Program-made: the position numbers and the translations under genes
Notes under the pieces: model-generated
Database searches by the model: none
Told to the model about the DNA's origin: nothing
What the model saw: the letters and a program-made list of their open reading frames with translations, nothing else
In this document: piece by piece, positions 9,179 to 17,921 of the stretch
How positions within the stretch are numbered: the stretch's first letter is position 1
Layout: each line of letters opens with the position of its first letter
NCBI GenBank assembly: GCA_029779435.1
Contig: JAKPAM010000036.1
Span: 1-64,000 of the forward strand
Direction: 5' to 3'
DNA length: 64,000 nt
DNA from: Pseudomonadota bacterium
Lineage (GTDB): Bacteria; Pseudomonadota; Gammaproteobacteria; Burkholderiales; Burkholderiaceae_E

Positions 9179-10807
9179 TCAAGCCTTGTCGGGGACGCCC
9201 CGGCGCGTCAGCGACCGGGCCCAGTTCAGATCCTGTACGTCGACGACCTTCAATCCATAGACGAGCCCGCAGAACAGCAGCGTCGACAGCACGATCGCAG
9301 CCGGCAGCGCGGCCGGAGCCGGCAGGGCCTGGCCGGCGAGCCAGCCCAGCGCCCCGGCCAGCAGCATGCTCAGCGTCAATCGTGCCCAGCGAGACAGGTC
9401 CAGGTGGACCGGCAGGCCCGCGCTGCGCAGCGCGTGGATGACGATCGCCACGAAGATCACGTCGACGACGCATACGATCAGCGGCGCGACGTGCGGATGG
9501 CCGACCAGCGGCATCAGCGTGATCAGCATCGGCGGTATCAGCAGGCACGAGAACGCGCCGCGCAGGTACGCGCCCGATTGGCCGGCCGTATAGCACAGCA
9601 GTTCGATGCCGCGGCGCACCGAATGGCCGATCAGCAGCAGCAACAGCGTCGCGAACAGCCACGGCGGCGACACGACGTTGTGGTTCGACAGCAGGCCGAC
9701 GATCATGTCGCCGGCCGCCATCGCGACCGTCAGCCCCGCGGCGAGCACGATCAGGTTCGCGTCGAGCATGCGGTTGACGTCACCCATCAGCACTTTGAAA
9801 TCCCGTCCGGCGCCCTCATAGCGGCCGATGGTAGCCGGTCGCAGCACGCCGTAGAACATGTCCATTGGTAGATACTTGCGGCTGGTCTCCATCAGCTTGC
9901 ACACGAAGCCGAAGGCCGCCGTCGCGTCGGCGCCCAGGTAGCGGGCCACCAGCGCGGTGGTCAGCTCGGTGCCGGTCAGCATCATCAGCAGGAAGCTGCC
10001 GTACGCGCTGGCCGCGAGCCGATACGAGCGGCGATTGAACCAGGCCGACAGGTCGGCGGACGCATTGGGGCGCGAACGCTGCTTGAGCACCAGGTCGATA
10101 AGCGCGCAGGCGGCGATGACCAGCGCGAAGATCGACGCGGCGATCTCCAGAGACGCGATGTGCGTGGCGTCGATCTCGTGCGACATCGCCATCATCGCCA
10201 GCACGCCGCCGAGCACGATGACCGTTCGGACGATCTGCGAGACCTGGACCGCGCGCTGGCGCAGCAGCGCCGACAGCATCTGGTCCCGCAGCATCCGCGT
10301 CGGCCCCTCGATCACCAGCACCAGCGCGTACAGCTCGAGGACGCGTGGGGAGACGACGCCCGACATCGCTGCCGAAAGGGGGCCGCTGAACAGCCAGCCA
10401 CCGGTCGCCAGCAGCAGGTACGGGACGATCACGATGACGTTGAGCCAGCCGATCGCGTGCCGCAACTGGCGGCGCGATCCGTTGACGTTGATTCGCGTCA
10501 GCGAGGTCTGGATGAACCAGTCCATGCCGCAGGTGCCGAGCACGATGCCGATCTCGAGCATCGCCGCCCCTGCGACGTAGGCCGCGTATTCGGGGCGCGG
10601 CATCACCGCGGCGAGCAGCAGGATCAGCAGGAAGGTCAATGGCGCGCTGATCGCCTTGCCCAGCGCGAAGGCCTTGATGCTCGATTTGATCCGCGCCGTC
10701 GAGTAGCGCTCGACGCGCGGCGACGCGGACTCGGCGTCGTCCTCGTGCGTCCTTGCCTGGCGGCGGCCTTCGTCGGGCGAGCCGGGCGGTCGTTGCGGGA
10801 CGTCCAT
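9179..10807 (-). CDS. wzx: Wzx-type polysaccharide flippase
   Basis: A polytopic membrane protein of 542 residues with about twelve hydrophobic segments (for example FLLILLLAAVM, WLNVIVIVPYLLLATGGWLF and PPMLITLMPLVG). It resembles the MATE/MVF-like O-antigen flippase fold and would move undecaprenyl-linked repeat units to the periplasm. ATG 10807 lies 11 bp after the stop of the preceding GT4 gene, suggesting coupled translation; the first ~50 residues are charged and cytoplasmic. Placement between glycosyltransferases and next to wzy supports the call. No single diagnostic motif exists for the family. Confidence 0.8.
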   Translation of the reverse strand: MDVPQRPPGSPDEGRRQARTHEDDAESASPRVERYSTARIKSSIKAFALGKAISAPLTFLLILLLAAVMPRPEYAAYVAGAAMLEIGIVLGTCGMDWFIQTSLTRINVNGSRRQLRHAIGWLNVIVIVPYLLLATGGWLFSGPLSAAMSGVVSPRVLELYALVLVIEGPTRMLRDQMLSALLRQRAVQVSQIVRTVIVLGGVLAMMAMSHEIDATHIASLEIAASIFALVIAACALIDLVLKQRSRPNASADLSAWFNRRSYRLAASAYGSFLLMMLTGTELTTALVARYLGADATAAFGFVCKLMETSRKYLPMDMFYGVLRPATIGRYEGAGRDFKVLMGDVNRMLDANLIVLAAGLTVAMAAGDMIVGLLSNHNVVSPPWLFATLLLLLIGHSVRRGIELLCYTAGQSGAYLRGAFSCLLIPPMLITLMPLVGHPHVAPLIVCVVDVIFVAIVIHALRSAGLPVHLDLSRWARLTLSMLLAGALGWLAGQALPAPAALPAAIVLSTLLFCGLVYGLKVVDVQDLNWARSLTRRGVPDKA

Positions 10808-10818
10808 CGATCGGGTTC

Positions 10819-12057
10819 TCAGCCTCGCTTGAGTATCGCGCGGCGAGGACGGTCCTGTCCGACCAGGTCGGAGAAGTGTTGGGCCACGTAGTGGCCGAGC
10901 TTGTCGTAGCTGCGGTGGTCGCGCACGTAGCCGTGCCCCTTGGTGGCCATCGCCTTGGACTGCTCGGGCGAACGCAGGCACTCGACGACTGCGTCGGCGA
11001 AGCTCTCGGGCGTCAGCGGAACGCACCATCCGCCGTCGCTTTCGTTGATGACCTTGGCCTGGTCGGGCTGGTCGTTGCAGACGACCGGCACGTTCAGCGC
11101 CAGGTATTCGACGGCCTTGGTCGGCGACGCGTCCTCGAGCAGTTCGCTGCGTAGAAAGGGCGACAGTCCGACCTCGGCGTGGCGGGCCAGCCCGAGGCCG
11201 ACCGCCTGGTTGACGCGGCCGGTCAGGTAGACCCAGTCGGTCGCGCCTTTTTCGACCGCGTAGGCCTTGAGCCAGCCCTTGTCGCTGGGCTCGTCGGCCT
11301 CGCCGATGATCATCAGCCGGAAATCCGGGTAGATCTTGGAGACGCGCAGTGCCGTGTCGACCAGGATCTCGGGTTCGCGATAGCGATCCAGCGTGCCCAG
11401 GTACACGCCCAGACGGCGACCCACCAGCTCGGGGGGTAGCGGGTCGATGGCCGGCGGCAGGTTCTCCATGTCGACGCCCATCGGTACCGGGCACACGCGA
11501 TCGTGGTTCATGCCCTTTTCGCGCAGCTTGACGACCATCGTGTCCGACTGCGCGAACACCCAGTCCGCGCGGCGTACCTGCACGCGATAGAGCAGGTGGT
11601 AGCCGAGCGTGCCGCGCAGCCACGTGTAGAGCCGGCGCGCCGGGCCGACCGATCCGTCCTTGAGCCGGGCGAGGCGCAGGTAGGCCTCGGGCAGCGGGAA
11701 CGAGACCCAGGACACGAAATGGATGCCGGCCAGACGCGCGGCCATCAGTCCGATGACGCCCAGGATCGGCTTGTCTCGTACGACCAGTGCGTCATAACCC
11801 TTGAAGCACAGCCGGAACAGGCTCAGCATCTGCAGCACGTCAGCCAGCATCAGCTTGAACTTGGAAGACCCGTAGCGCAGCAACCGCTGGCCGCCGCCCC
11901 ATTCGGGCGTCTGGTCGACAGGGACTTCGGTGACGCCCAGCAGATCGCTGGTCACGCCGTTGCGCGGCAGGTACTTGCCGAACAACACCTTGACATCCGA
12001 GCGGAACGTGGGATGCGGCTCGGCCGTCGTGAACAACAAACGGACGGGCCTGTTCAT
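10819..12057 (-). CDS. Glycosyltransferase family 4
   Basis: The 412-residue protein has an N-terminal domain starting RLLFTTAEPHPTFRSDVKVL and a C-terminal GT-B donor domain with LGVYLGTLDRYREPEIL, MIIGEADEP and the motif SPTKAVEYLALNVPVV. The start ATG 12057 overlaps the wzy stop by 4 nt (ATGA), so translation is coupled; nine additional in-frame residues upstream belong to the wzy 3' end. It should add a sugar to the lipid-linked EPS intermediate; the donor cannot be read from sequence. Confidence 0.88.
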   Translation of the reverse strand: MNRPVRLLFTTAEPHPTFRSDVKVLFGKYLPRNGVTSDLLGVTEVPVDQTPEWGGGQRLLRYGSSKFKLMLADVLQMLSLFRLCFKGYDALVVRDKPILGVIGLMAARLAGIHFVSWVSFPLPEAYLRLARLKDGSVGPARRLYTWLRGTLGYHLLYRVQVRRADWVFAQSDTMVVKLREKGMNHDRVCPVPMGVDMENLPPAIDPLPPELVGRRLGVYLGTLDRYREPEILVDTALRVSKIYPDFRLMIIGEADEPSDKGWLKAYAVEKGATDWVYLTGRVNQAVGLGLARHAEVGLSPFLRSELLEDASPTKAVEYLALNVPVVCNDQPDQAKVINESDGGWCVPLTPESFADAVVECLRSPEQSKAMATKGHGYVRDHRSYDKLGHYVAQHFSDLVGQDRPRRAILKRG

Positions 12058-13550
12058 CGGGCTTCTTTCTGTCGCCAGCGCCAAGCGACCATCCCCAGGG
12101 TAATAGCCATCAATACTTCCATACTCGGCGCAGACAAAGGCTGTTCACCGGCGAGGAGGAAGACCATCAACGTGCTGATCGAGGCGAGAAGGGTTCGCAG
12201 CAACGCACGATCCCGTCCTGGATCCGCCTGCGCGATCAATCTGATGGTGGTGAACCAGGCCAAGACCAATATCGAAATATACATCAGCGTCCCGACCAGC
12301 CCGACGTCCCACAGCAGCGTCGAGATCGCCGTCAGCCCGATCGCGAAGCCCGGGTAGCGGAGCGCGAGATGGCCTTCGGCTTCGGTGCCCGGCGCGCTGA
12401 ACGAAGCGCCCAGACCATGGCCGAACATCGTTTCGATCGGGTTGTTCGCGCCATGCTGGTTCCACCAGTAAGGCACGACGGTCGTGCGGTTCAGGCTGGC
12501 GCCGGTGTAGTAGCCGGCTTCGCCGAAGTTGTATTGCAAATTCTCGTCCAGCCGTTGCTCGAACGTCATCGGCCGGTCGTCGACGGCCTGCACCGATACG
12601 TACACATAAGTCAGCGCCGCGAGGCCGACCAATGCAACGACCGAGCCCAGGGCGAATACCACTGGTCGCTTACGGACCAGATCGCCATACACGGCCAGCA
12701 GTGCGACCGGCAGCATCACCAGCGCCAGCTTCGTCTCGCCCAGACCCAGCGGCAGCAGGATCAGCAGCAGCAGCGCCGCGCCCATCGGCAGGCTGACGAC
12801 CTTGTCGCGCCACATCGCCAGCACGCCGACCAAGCATACGATCAGGAAATACGCCATCACGTTGCTGTTGCCGCCGCCCATCAGTTCGGCCTCGAAAGTG
12901 CCAGCCACGATGTCGATCGGTACCACGCGGTTCGGCATGTTCAGCCGCATCGGCATCAATACGATGTACTGGTACAACGACATCGGCAATTGCAGCAGCG
13001 CGATGAACAGCAGGAACGCGGCCCAGCGATAGATCGTCCGCTTGTCGATCGGCACGATCGCTAGCGCGAACATCAGGCCCCAGAACTGGAACTGCCGCTT
13101 GACGGCGGTCATCTCGACGCCGAGGCTTCCCTCGCTGAATGCCAGCATCAGCAGCGAGAACGGCAGGTAGATCACCGCGATCCAGATGAAGCCCGGCAGC
13201 GGCGGCCGGTCCATTCGCCGGTCGGTGCCCGCATACAGGATCGCCGCGCCCAGCAGGAAGAAGCCCAGCAGCGAGAACAGCCACGGCACGCGGTTGAGCT
13301 GCGGATAGAACAGCAGCAGCGGGCCGGTCAGGATCAAGGTCCCGAAAAGGATCAGCCAGACGACGGAGGGCACCGCACTGAGCAGCACCAGCCCGATGAC
13401 CAGGCCGACCGTCATCGCGATCAGCATCAGGTTGCCGCTGGCGACCACGACGCCGCTGACGACGGCGGCGAACAGGAAGCCGGCCATCACCGCGAACGAG
13501 ACGAGTTGCTGCGGTGAGGTCAGTGCGTGGAAGTCGAAGGACCGTCGCAT
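12054..13550 (-). CDS. wzy: Wzy-like O-antigen/EPS polymerase
   Basis: A 498-residue inner-membrane protein with about eleven to twelve hydrophobic helices and one large periplasmic loop (about residues 320-400) containing ENLQYNFGEAGYYTGASLNR, followed by MFGHGLGASFS; loops of this kind are characteristic of the Wzy/WaaL superfamily. It would join repeat units at the periplasmic face, with chain length set by EpsF/EpsG encoded immediately upstream. It starts 51 bp after epsG and overlaps the next GT4 gene. Confidence 0.82.
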   Translation of the reverse strand: MRRSFDFHALTSPQQLVSFAVMAGFLFAAVVSGVVVASGNLMLIAMTVGLVIGLVLLSAVPSVVWLILFGTLILTGPLLLFYPQLNRVPWLFSLLGFFLLGAAILYAGTDRRMDRPPLPGFIWIAVIYLPFSLLMLAFSEGSLGVEMTAVKRQFQFWGLMFALAIVPIDKRTIYRWAAFLLFIALLQLPMSLYQYIVLMPMRLNMPNRVVPIDIVAGTFEAELMGGGNSNVMAYFLIVCLVGVLAMWRDKVVSLPMGAALLLLILLPLGLGETKLALVMLPVALLAVYGDLVRKRPVVFALGSVVALVGLAALTYVYVSVQAVDDRPMTFEQRLDENLQYNFGEAGYYTGASLNRTTVVPYWWNQHGANNPIETMFGHGLGASFSAPGTEAEGHLALRYPGFAIGLTAISTLLWDVGLVGTLMYISILVLAWFTTIRLIAQADPGRDRALLRTLLASISTLMVFLLAGEQPLSAPSMEVLMAITLGMVAWRWRQKEAR

Positions 13551-13601
13551 CAGGGGTCTCGGTCTTGCTCGGCGATGCCGCGGGAGTCGGAGCGGGGGCG
13601 C

Positions 13602-14510
13602 TTATTGCGAGTTCAGCGTGGCGCCCAGGATCTGAATGCCCGAGTTCGACATGATGCCGGCCAGTTGCGACAGCTCGGCGGCACGCGTCTTGTCCTTCTT
13701 GCCGACCAGCAGCACGGCGCGCGTGCGCTGCGCGACCACGTGCGCGTCGGACGCCTCCTGCGCCGACGGCGTGTCGACCAGGATCACGTTGTAGCGGCTC
13801 GAGAAGTAGTTGAGCAGATCGGCGAATTCGTGGCTGCCCAGCAGTTCCTGCGGATTCGGCGGTAGCGGCCCCGACGGCAGCACCGACAGGTTGCGGATGT
13901 TGGGCACGTCGACGACTTCTTCCATGCCCGCGCGCCCGGCCAGCACGCCGGACAGTCCCATCTTGTTCTGCAGGCCGAAGATCTGGTTCTGCGTCGGGTG
14001 GCGCAGGTCGGCGTCGATGACCAGCGTGCGTTCGCCGAGCTGCGCGAACACGACGCCCAGGTTGGCCGTGATGAAGCTCTTGCCGTCGCCGCGATCGACA
14101 CTGGTGACCGCCATTGACGTCTGGCCCGGCGATCCGTCGAACCAGCGCAGCATCAACTGGCTGCGCAGGCCGCGCAATGCCTCGACGAAAGGCGAGTTCG
14201 GATTGAACGCCGCGACGACTTTCGTCGGCAGCGTCAGGCTGCTGGTATCGACCTGCGAGTAGCCGTACTGCTGCGACAGCGCATCCTCGACGTCCTTGGG
14301 CCGCGCGAACCCCAGCTTGATCGCGATCTCGCCGAAGCGCTGGTTCGGCGCGCTTTCCTGCTCCTGCAGGACCAGGTCCACCTGACCCGGGTTCATCCGG
14401 CCCTGCCGAACCAGGATCTGACCGATTTTCAGTTCTTTGGCGCTGGAAACCTGGTCGATCGCGGTGGAAGTGGGCTGCATGGTCTTCGGGATAACGTTCA
14501 AGTCGGACAC
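13602..14510 (-). CDS. epsG: EpsG-type chain-length tyrosine-kinase-like ATPase
   Basis: 302 residues. Residues ~25-100 form a GspE-N/MshEN-like domain (IGQILVRQGRMNPGQVDLVL, then IAIKLGFARPKDVEDALSQQ). Residues 110-302 are a CapB/Etk-like P-loop domain: Walker A at 138-146 (VDRGDGKSF), A' VIDADLRHP at 164-172 and B motif ILVDTPSA. Walker A has GDGKS where most relatives have GEGKS. The protein ends at GATLNSQ with no C-terminal tyrosine cluster, so cycles of autophosphorylation as in Wzc are unlikely through that region. It is the cytoplasmic partner of EpsF, 49 bp upstream. Confidence 0.9.
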   Translation of the reverse strand: MSDLNVIPKTMQPTSTAIDQVSSAKELKIGQILVRQGRMNPGQVDLVLQEQESAPNQRFGEIAIKLGFARPKDVEDALSQQYGYSQVDTSSLTLPTKVVAAFNPNSPFVEALRGLRSQLMLRWFDGSPGQTSMAVTSVDRGDGKSFITANLGVVFAQLGERTLVIDADLRHPTQNQIFGLQNKMGLSGVLAGRAGMEEVVDVPNIRNLSVLPSGPLPPNPQELLGSHEFADLLNYFSSRYNVILVDTPSAQEASDAHVVAQRTRAVLLVGKKDKTRAAELSQLAGIMSNSGIQILGATLNSQ

Positions 14511-14559
14511 GGGGGACCTCAGGATAGCGGGTTGTCGGCGGTGGGCGCGTCGGCTGGCA

Positions 14560-15990
14560 TCAATTGCCCAGGCGCAGCGTCGGCGGCCGCATCGTCGGGC
14601 CGGTACTGCCGATCAGGCGCTGCGGACGGGTCGACGACGCCGAGGGCAGCACGGCGAGGACCGGCACGCCGCTGGCTTGCAGCAAATCTTCGGGGTCGCG
14701 CAGCGGACGCTGGACGACTTCCATCGTCAGGGCGGCCAGGATCGCGATGATCAGGCCCAGGATCGCCCCGATCACCGTGTTCAGCACCGGCTGCGGACGC
14801 GAGGGCTCGGTCGGCACCGTCGCGCGCGTCAGGATCGAGACGTTGGAAGCGCGGTTCTGGCTTTCGAGGCTGGTTTCGTTGTACCGCTGGGTCACGACGT
14901 CGAGCGCGCGCTGGGCGCTCTGCACCTCGCGCTCGAGCACGCTGAGCTGGTCGCGGGACGCGCGCAGCTTCATCACCCGGGCCTTCTGCGCCTCGACCGC
15001 GGCGCGCAGCTCGGCCTCGCGCTGCACGTTGACGGTGTTCAGCGACGTGATGCTGCCGGCGACGCGGGCGGTCTCGGTGTTCAGGCGGCCGCGCAGGCCT
15101 TCGACCTCGGCCTGGGCGCTCATGTACTCGGGGTGGTTGTGGCCCAGCCGTTGGGACAGTTGCTCGAGGCGGGCTTCGGCGCGGCCTAGGTCGGCCTTCA
15201 GCGTCTGGATCAGCGGGTTGGCGACGACGTCGGGCATCGAGTCGCGGTTGCTGCGGCCCAGCGTGTCACGGCGCGAGCGGCTCTCGCCGAGCGCCGTCTG
15301 CACGACGACCAGTTGCTGCGACAGCTCGTTCAGGCGGTTGTTCTCGACGTCGTAGCGCTCGTCGGTGGCCACGATGCCGCTGGCCTGCTGCGCGGCGGAC
15401 AGCTTGGACTGCGCCTGCTCGAGCTGCTGGCGGGCCGTCTTGGACTGTTCTTCGAACCAGACGCGGAAATTCTTGGCCGGCTCGGTCTTCAGGTCGACCG
15501 ACGCGGCGACATACGAATCGGCGAACGCGTTGACGATCCGTTCGACGAGGACGGGGTCGGTGCCCTCGTAGCTGACGGTGATCGTGCTGCCTTCACGCGA
15601 CGACGAGACGGTCAGCTTCTTGAGCAGCGCGTCGCTGATCATCGCGCGCATCATCTCGGGCGTCGGCGTCGTGTCCGCGGGCGTCTGGACGCCCACCAGC
15701 CCAGGGTGGTCCAGCAGCCCGAGCGTGTCGATGACCTTGCCGACCACGCGCTGGCTGCGGATGATGTCGTTCTGCGTGGACAGGTACGATTGGATCGTAT
15801 ACGGCGTGCCGACGGCCCCGCCGAGCACCGGATCGGTGCCGCGCATATCGACGACTACCGTGGTCGCGGCCGTGTACTTTTTCGTGATGATCAGGCTGAC
15901 CACCACGGTCGTCAGGACCGTGATCAGGAAGATCGTGCCGACGAGCTTGATGCGCGCCTTGACGATCCGGAAGAGTTGACCCAAAACCAT
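14560..15990 (-). CDS. epsF: EpsF-type chain-length determinant (Wzz/GNVR)
   Basis: A 476-residue inner-membrane co-polymerase. It has an N-terminal helix (LVGTIFLITVLTTVVVSLIIT), a Wzz domain, long periplasmic coiled coils rich in Glu/Gln/Ala, a GNVR-like region and a second helix near the C-terminus (VIGAILGLIIAILAALTMEVV) followed by the proline-flanked RPLRDPEDLL motif. ATG 15990 is chosen for its GGGGAA ribosome site and because 57 upstream in-frame residues have no membrane or family signal. It is the first gene of the polymer operon that runs to 5484. Confidence 0.92.
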   Translation of the reverse strand: MVLGQLFRIVKARIKLVGTIFLITVLTTVVVSLIITKKYTAATTVVVDMRGTDPVLGGAVGTPYTIQSYLSTQNDIIRSQRVVGKVIDTLGLLDHPGLVGVQTPADTTPTPEMMRAMISDALLKKLTVSSSREGSTITVSYEGTDPVLVERIVNAFADSYVAASVDLKTEPAKNFRVWFEEQSKTARQQLEQAQSKLSAAQQASGIVATDERYDVENNRLNELSQQLVVVQTALGESRSRRDTLGRSNRDSMPDVVANPLIQTLKADLGRAEARLEQLSQRLGHNHPEYMSAQAEVEGLRGRLNTETARVAGSITSLNTVNVQREAELRAAVEAQKARVMKLRASRDQLSVLEREVQSAQRALDVVTQRYNETSLESQNRASNVSILTRATVPTEPSRPQPVLNTVIGAILGLIIAILAALTMEVVQRPLRDPEDLLQASGVPVLAVLPSASSTRPQRLIGSTGPTMRPPTLRLGN

Positions 15991-16845
15991 GAAAATTCCC
16001 CGAATAAGGCTCGAGTGGAGTTTAAGCGAGAGGGGGGCGGATCCCGTGAAAAAATCCGCTGCAGTCGATTTATTTTCCTCGATTGCGAGGATCGGACAAG
16101 GGCAATAGTTCACCTTCCTCGCATCGAGCCGGCCAGTGGGCGGCCGGGGCGCGCCCGACATCGAACCCGGCCTCTACCGTAACCATCTGGCCCCCGCTGT
16201 CAAAGCCGCCTTCGACCAGCGGAGGGTGTCGGCGGAATGCCGGTCCATCGGTCTGGCGAGGCCGGGACCGGCGGCCGATTCCGCCGCGTCCGCCCGGCGG
16301 CATCCGCTCGTCGGGCGCCGCCATCGGTGGTCAACCCATGCCGGCCGCCACGGCCCGGGCGGCCGGGCGCGGACAACGGAACGCGAACGTGTGAGGGGAG
16401 ATCCATAGGGGGCCGCGGCGAGCTGGCACAGGCATGAGAGGGGGCAGCAAGGTAACGAGGAAACAACGCGAGTTTTCCGCCCGCGGATCGGCGCGAAGCC
16501 GGCATCCCGCGGCCCATGCGAGCCGCAGGGCGGAAGTCGGTCATCGAATGGCAAGCGTCGCGCCGGACGTATCGGACCGATGCGGCACCGCGGCCGTATC
16601 GTTCACAGAATCCAGTCGCGGATCGCATCGAATCCAGACACCGATGGCATGGCCGAACTCGGATTCGCGCTGACGCCACCCGGCTGGAGTGGCGGAAATC
16701 GGCGTCAGTGTGCAGTCAGAGGCGCGAATGTGGAAGCGTCTTGTTGTTGGCGGGCAACGCTATACGTCCGTCGCATTGACAGATCAGGCATTCGTGCCGG
16801 CCGATCGTTTCGCCGTCCTGGAAGAGGGCGTGGAAGCATGCGTCG
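15991..16845. other. Upstream region of the epsF operon
   Basis: 855 bp without a supported gene; overlapping frames lack domains. The 100 bp nearest epsF are A/T-richer (16020-16080) and probably hold the operon promoter: on the minus strand TTGTCC followed 18-19 nt later by AAATAA is a weak candidate. A small palindrome CCTCG-ATTG-CGAGG (16077-16090) and a related half (CTTCCTCGCATCGAG near 16114) could be an operator. From 16200 to 16845 I see nothing. Confidence 0.45.
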
Positions 16846-17769
16846 TCATTCGAGGGGGGGTGGGTCGGCGCGGAACGCCGCTTCGGTGATGCCGCCCCCC
16901 GGCTCCTGCCTGCCGACGTCGGAGAACGTCGTCGCGCTGAACGCCTGCCAGTCGTTGGTGACGCGCTTGCTGCGCGCCGTCATCGCCGACGGGACGATGA
17001 ACTTCCACGTCGTCGAGGTGTCCTTGTAATAGTCATTGCCGATCTGCACCAGGTAGCGGGCCTTGGCACGATCGTCGGGGAGCTTGGGATCGTCGACGAC
17101 CAGGCGGGCCTGCAGCGTGACGAACAGTGCGGCGATGTCGGTCGGATCGATCGGCACGCGGTTGCGCGCCCACCAGCCGTGCCATGCATAGTTGGCGTCG
17201 GCGGGAGGCTTGATCTCGCTCGATCCGTCGCCATTCGTGCGATTGTTCTCGGCAGTCGTCGCGCCGAACAGCGCGCTCTTGCCATACACGGCACCGCTGA
17301 CGCCTGCGCTGCTGCCCAGCGAGACCCACTGGCCATTGGCCTTGCTCTTGTAGTACGCACGGAAGTTGCGGACCTGCACGCGCGTATTGACCGCCTCGTT
17401 GCCGACGCCGTCGAAGATCACGACCCACGGCAGCATCGCGCGCAAATAGTCGGACGAGACGTTGGCGGGGTTATACGACTTCCACCACGACGGGGTATTG
17501 GTCAGCCGCGGATCGTTGCCGATCATCACGTGGCCGGGACCGACGTACCAGCCCGAGGTCTTGTCCTCGTAGCCGCGCAGCACCATGTCGTTCTTCAACT
17601 TCATGTCGTTGACGACGGTGTCGATGCTGTTGATGGGGGAGCGAGCGGTCTGGGCGAGGGACGGTGCGGCGGCGGCCGCGTTGCCGCCGGCCGCGTGGGC
17701 CGGCATCCCAGCGATATTCGCCAACCCCCAGGCCGCCAGTCCGACGGCGACGATTCGGTAGCGCTGCAC
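16846..17769 (-). CDS. Secreted protein, paralogue of the lipoprotein's C-terminal domain
   Basis: 307 residues from GTG 17769, preceded by GGAAGG about 6-11 nt upstream; the longer frame upstream is non-homologous. Residues 1-27 are a Sec signal peptide (VGLAAWGLANIAGMPAHA). Residues ~46-307 match residues 509-771 of the neighbouring lipoprotein almost throughout, including GWYVGPGHVMIGND, NFRAYYKSKANGQWVSLGSS, YAWHGWWARNRV and the common end GGGITEAAFRADPPPLE. I do not recognise the domain. Its aromatic, Trp/Tyr-rich composition would fit a beta-sandwich or carbohydrate-contacting fold, but that is a guess. It is a tandem duplicate, 152 bp downstream of the lipoprotein. Confidence 0.8.
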   Translation of the reverse strand: MQRYRIVAVGLAAWGLANIAGMPAHAAGGNAAAAAPSLAQTARSPINSIDTVVNDMKLKNDMVLRGYEDKTSGWYVGPGHVMIGNDPRLTNTPSWWKSYNPANVSSDYLRAMLPWVVIFDGVGNEAVNTRVQVRNFRAYYKSKANGQWVSLGSSAGVSGAVYGKSALFGATTAENNRTNGDGSSEIKPPADANYAWHGWWARNRVPIDPTDIAALFVTLQARLVVDDPKLPDDRAKARYLVQIGNDYYKDTSTTWKFIVPSAMTARSKRVTNDWQAFSATTFSDVGRQEPGGGITEAAFRADPPPLE

Positions 17770-17921
17770 GGCAGTCCTTCCTTCGTGATCGATGGTGCGG
17801 GCGAGCTTAGCATGCGAGATCGCAGCCGAAACGCCTGTTCCGGCCGCGACCTGTTGCGATGCGTTGCAGTGAGATTCGCCCCGGCTTGCCCCGGCCGCGA
17901 ACCGCGCCGGGGCATCGCCGC

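Noticed and set aside
9179-11623. An 814-residue minus-strand frame including wzx
   Set aside because: Only the part from ATG 10807 is the flippase; the N-terminal 272 residues overlap the GT4 gene in another frame and are low-complexity.
12054-13550. Exosortase instead of Wzy
   Set aside because: The protein has a large periplasmic loop typical of Wzy/WaaL; I could not find the conserved Cys/Arg/His pattern of exosortases, and there is no PEP-CTERM substrate.
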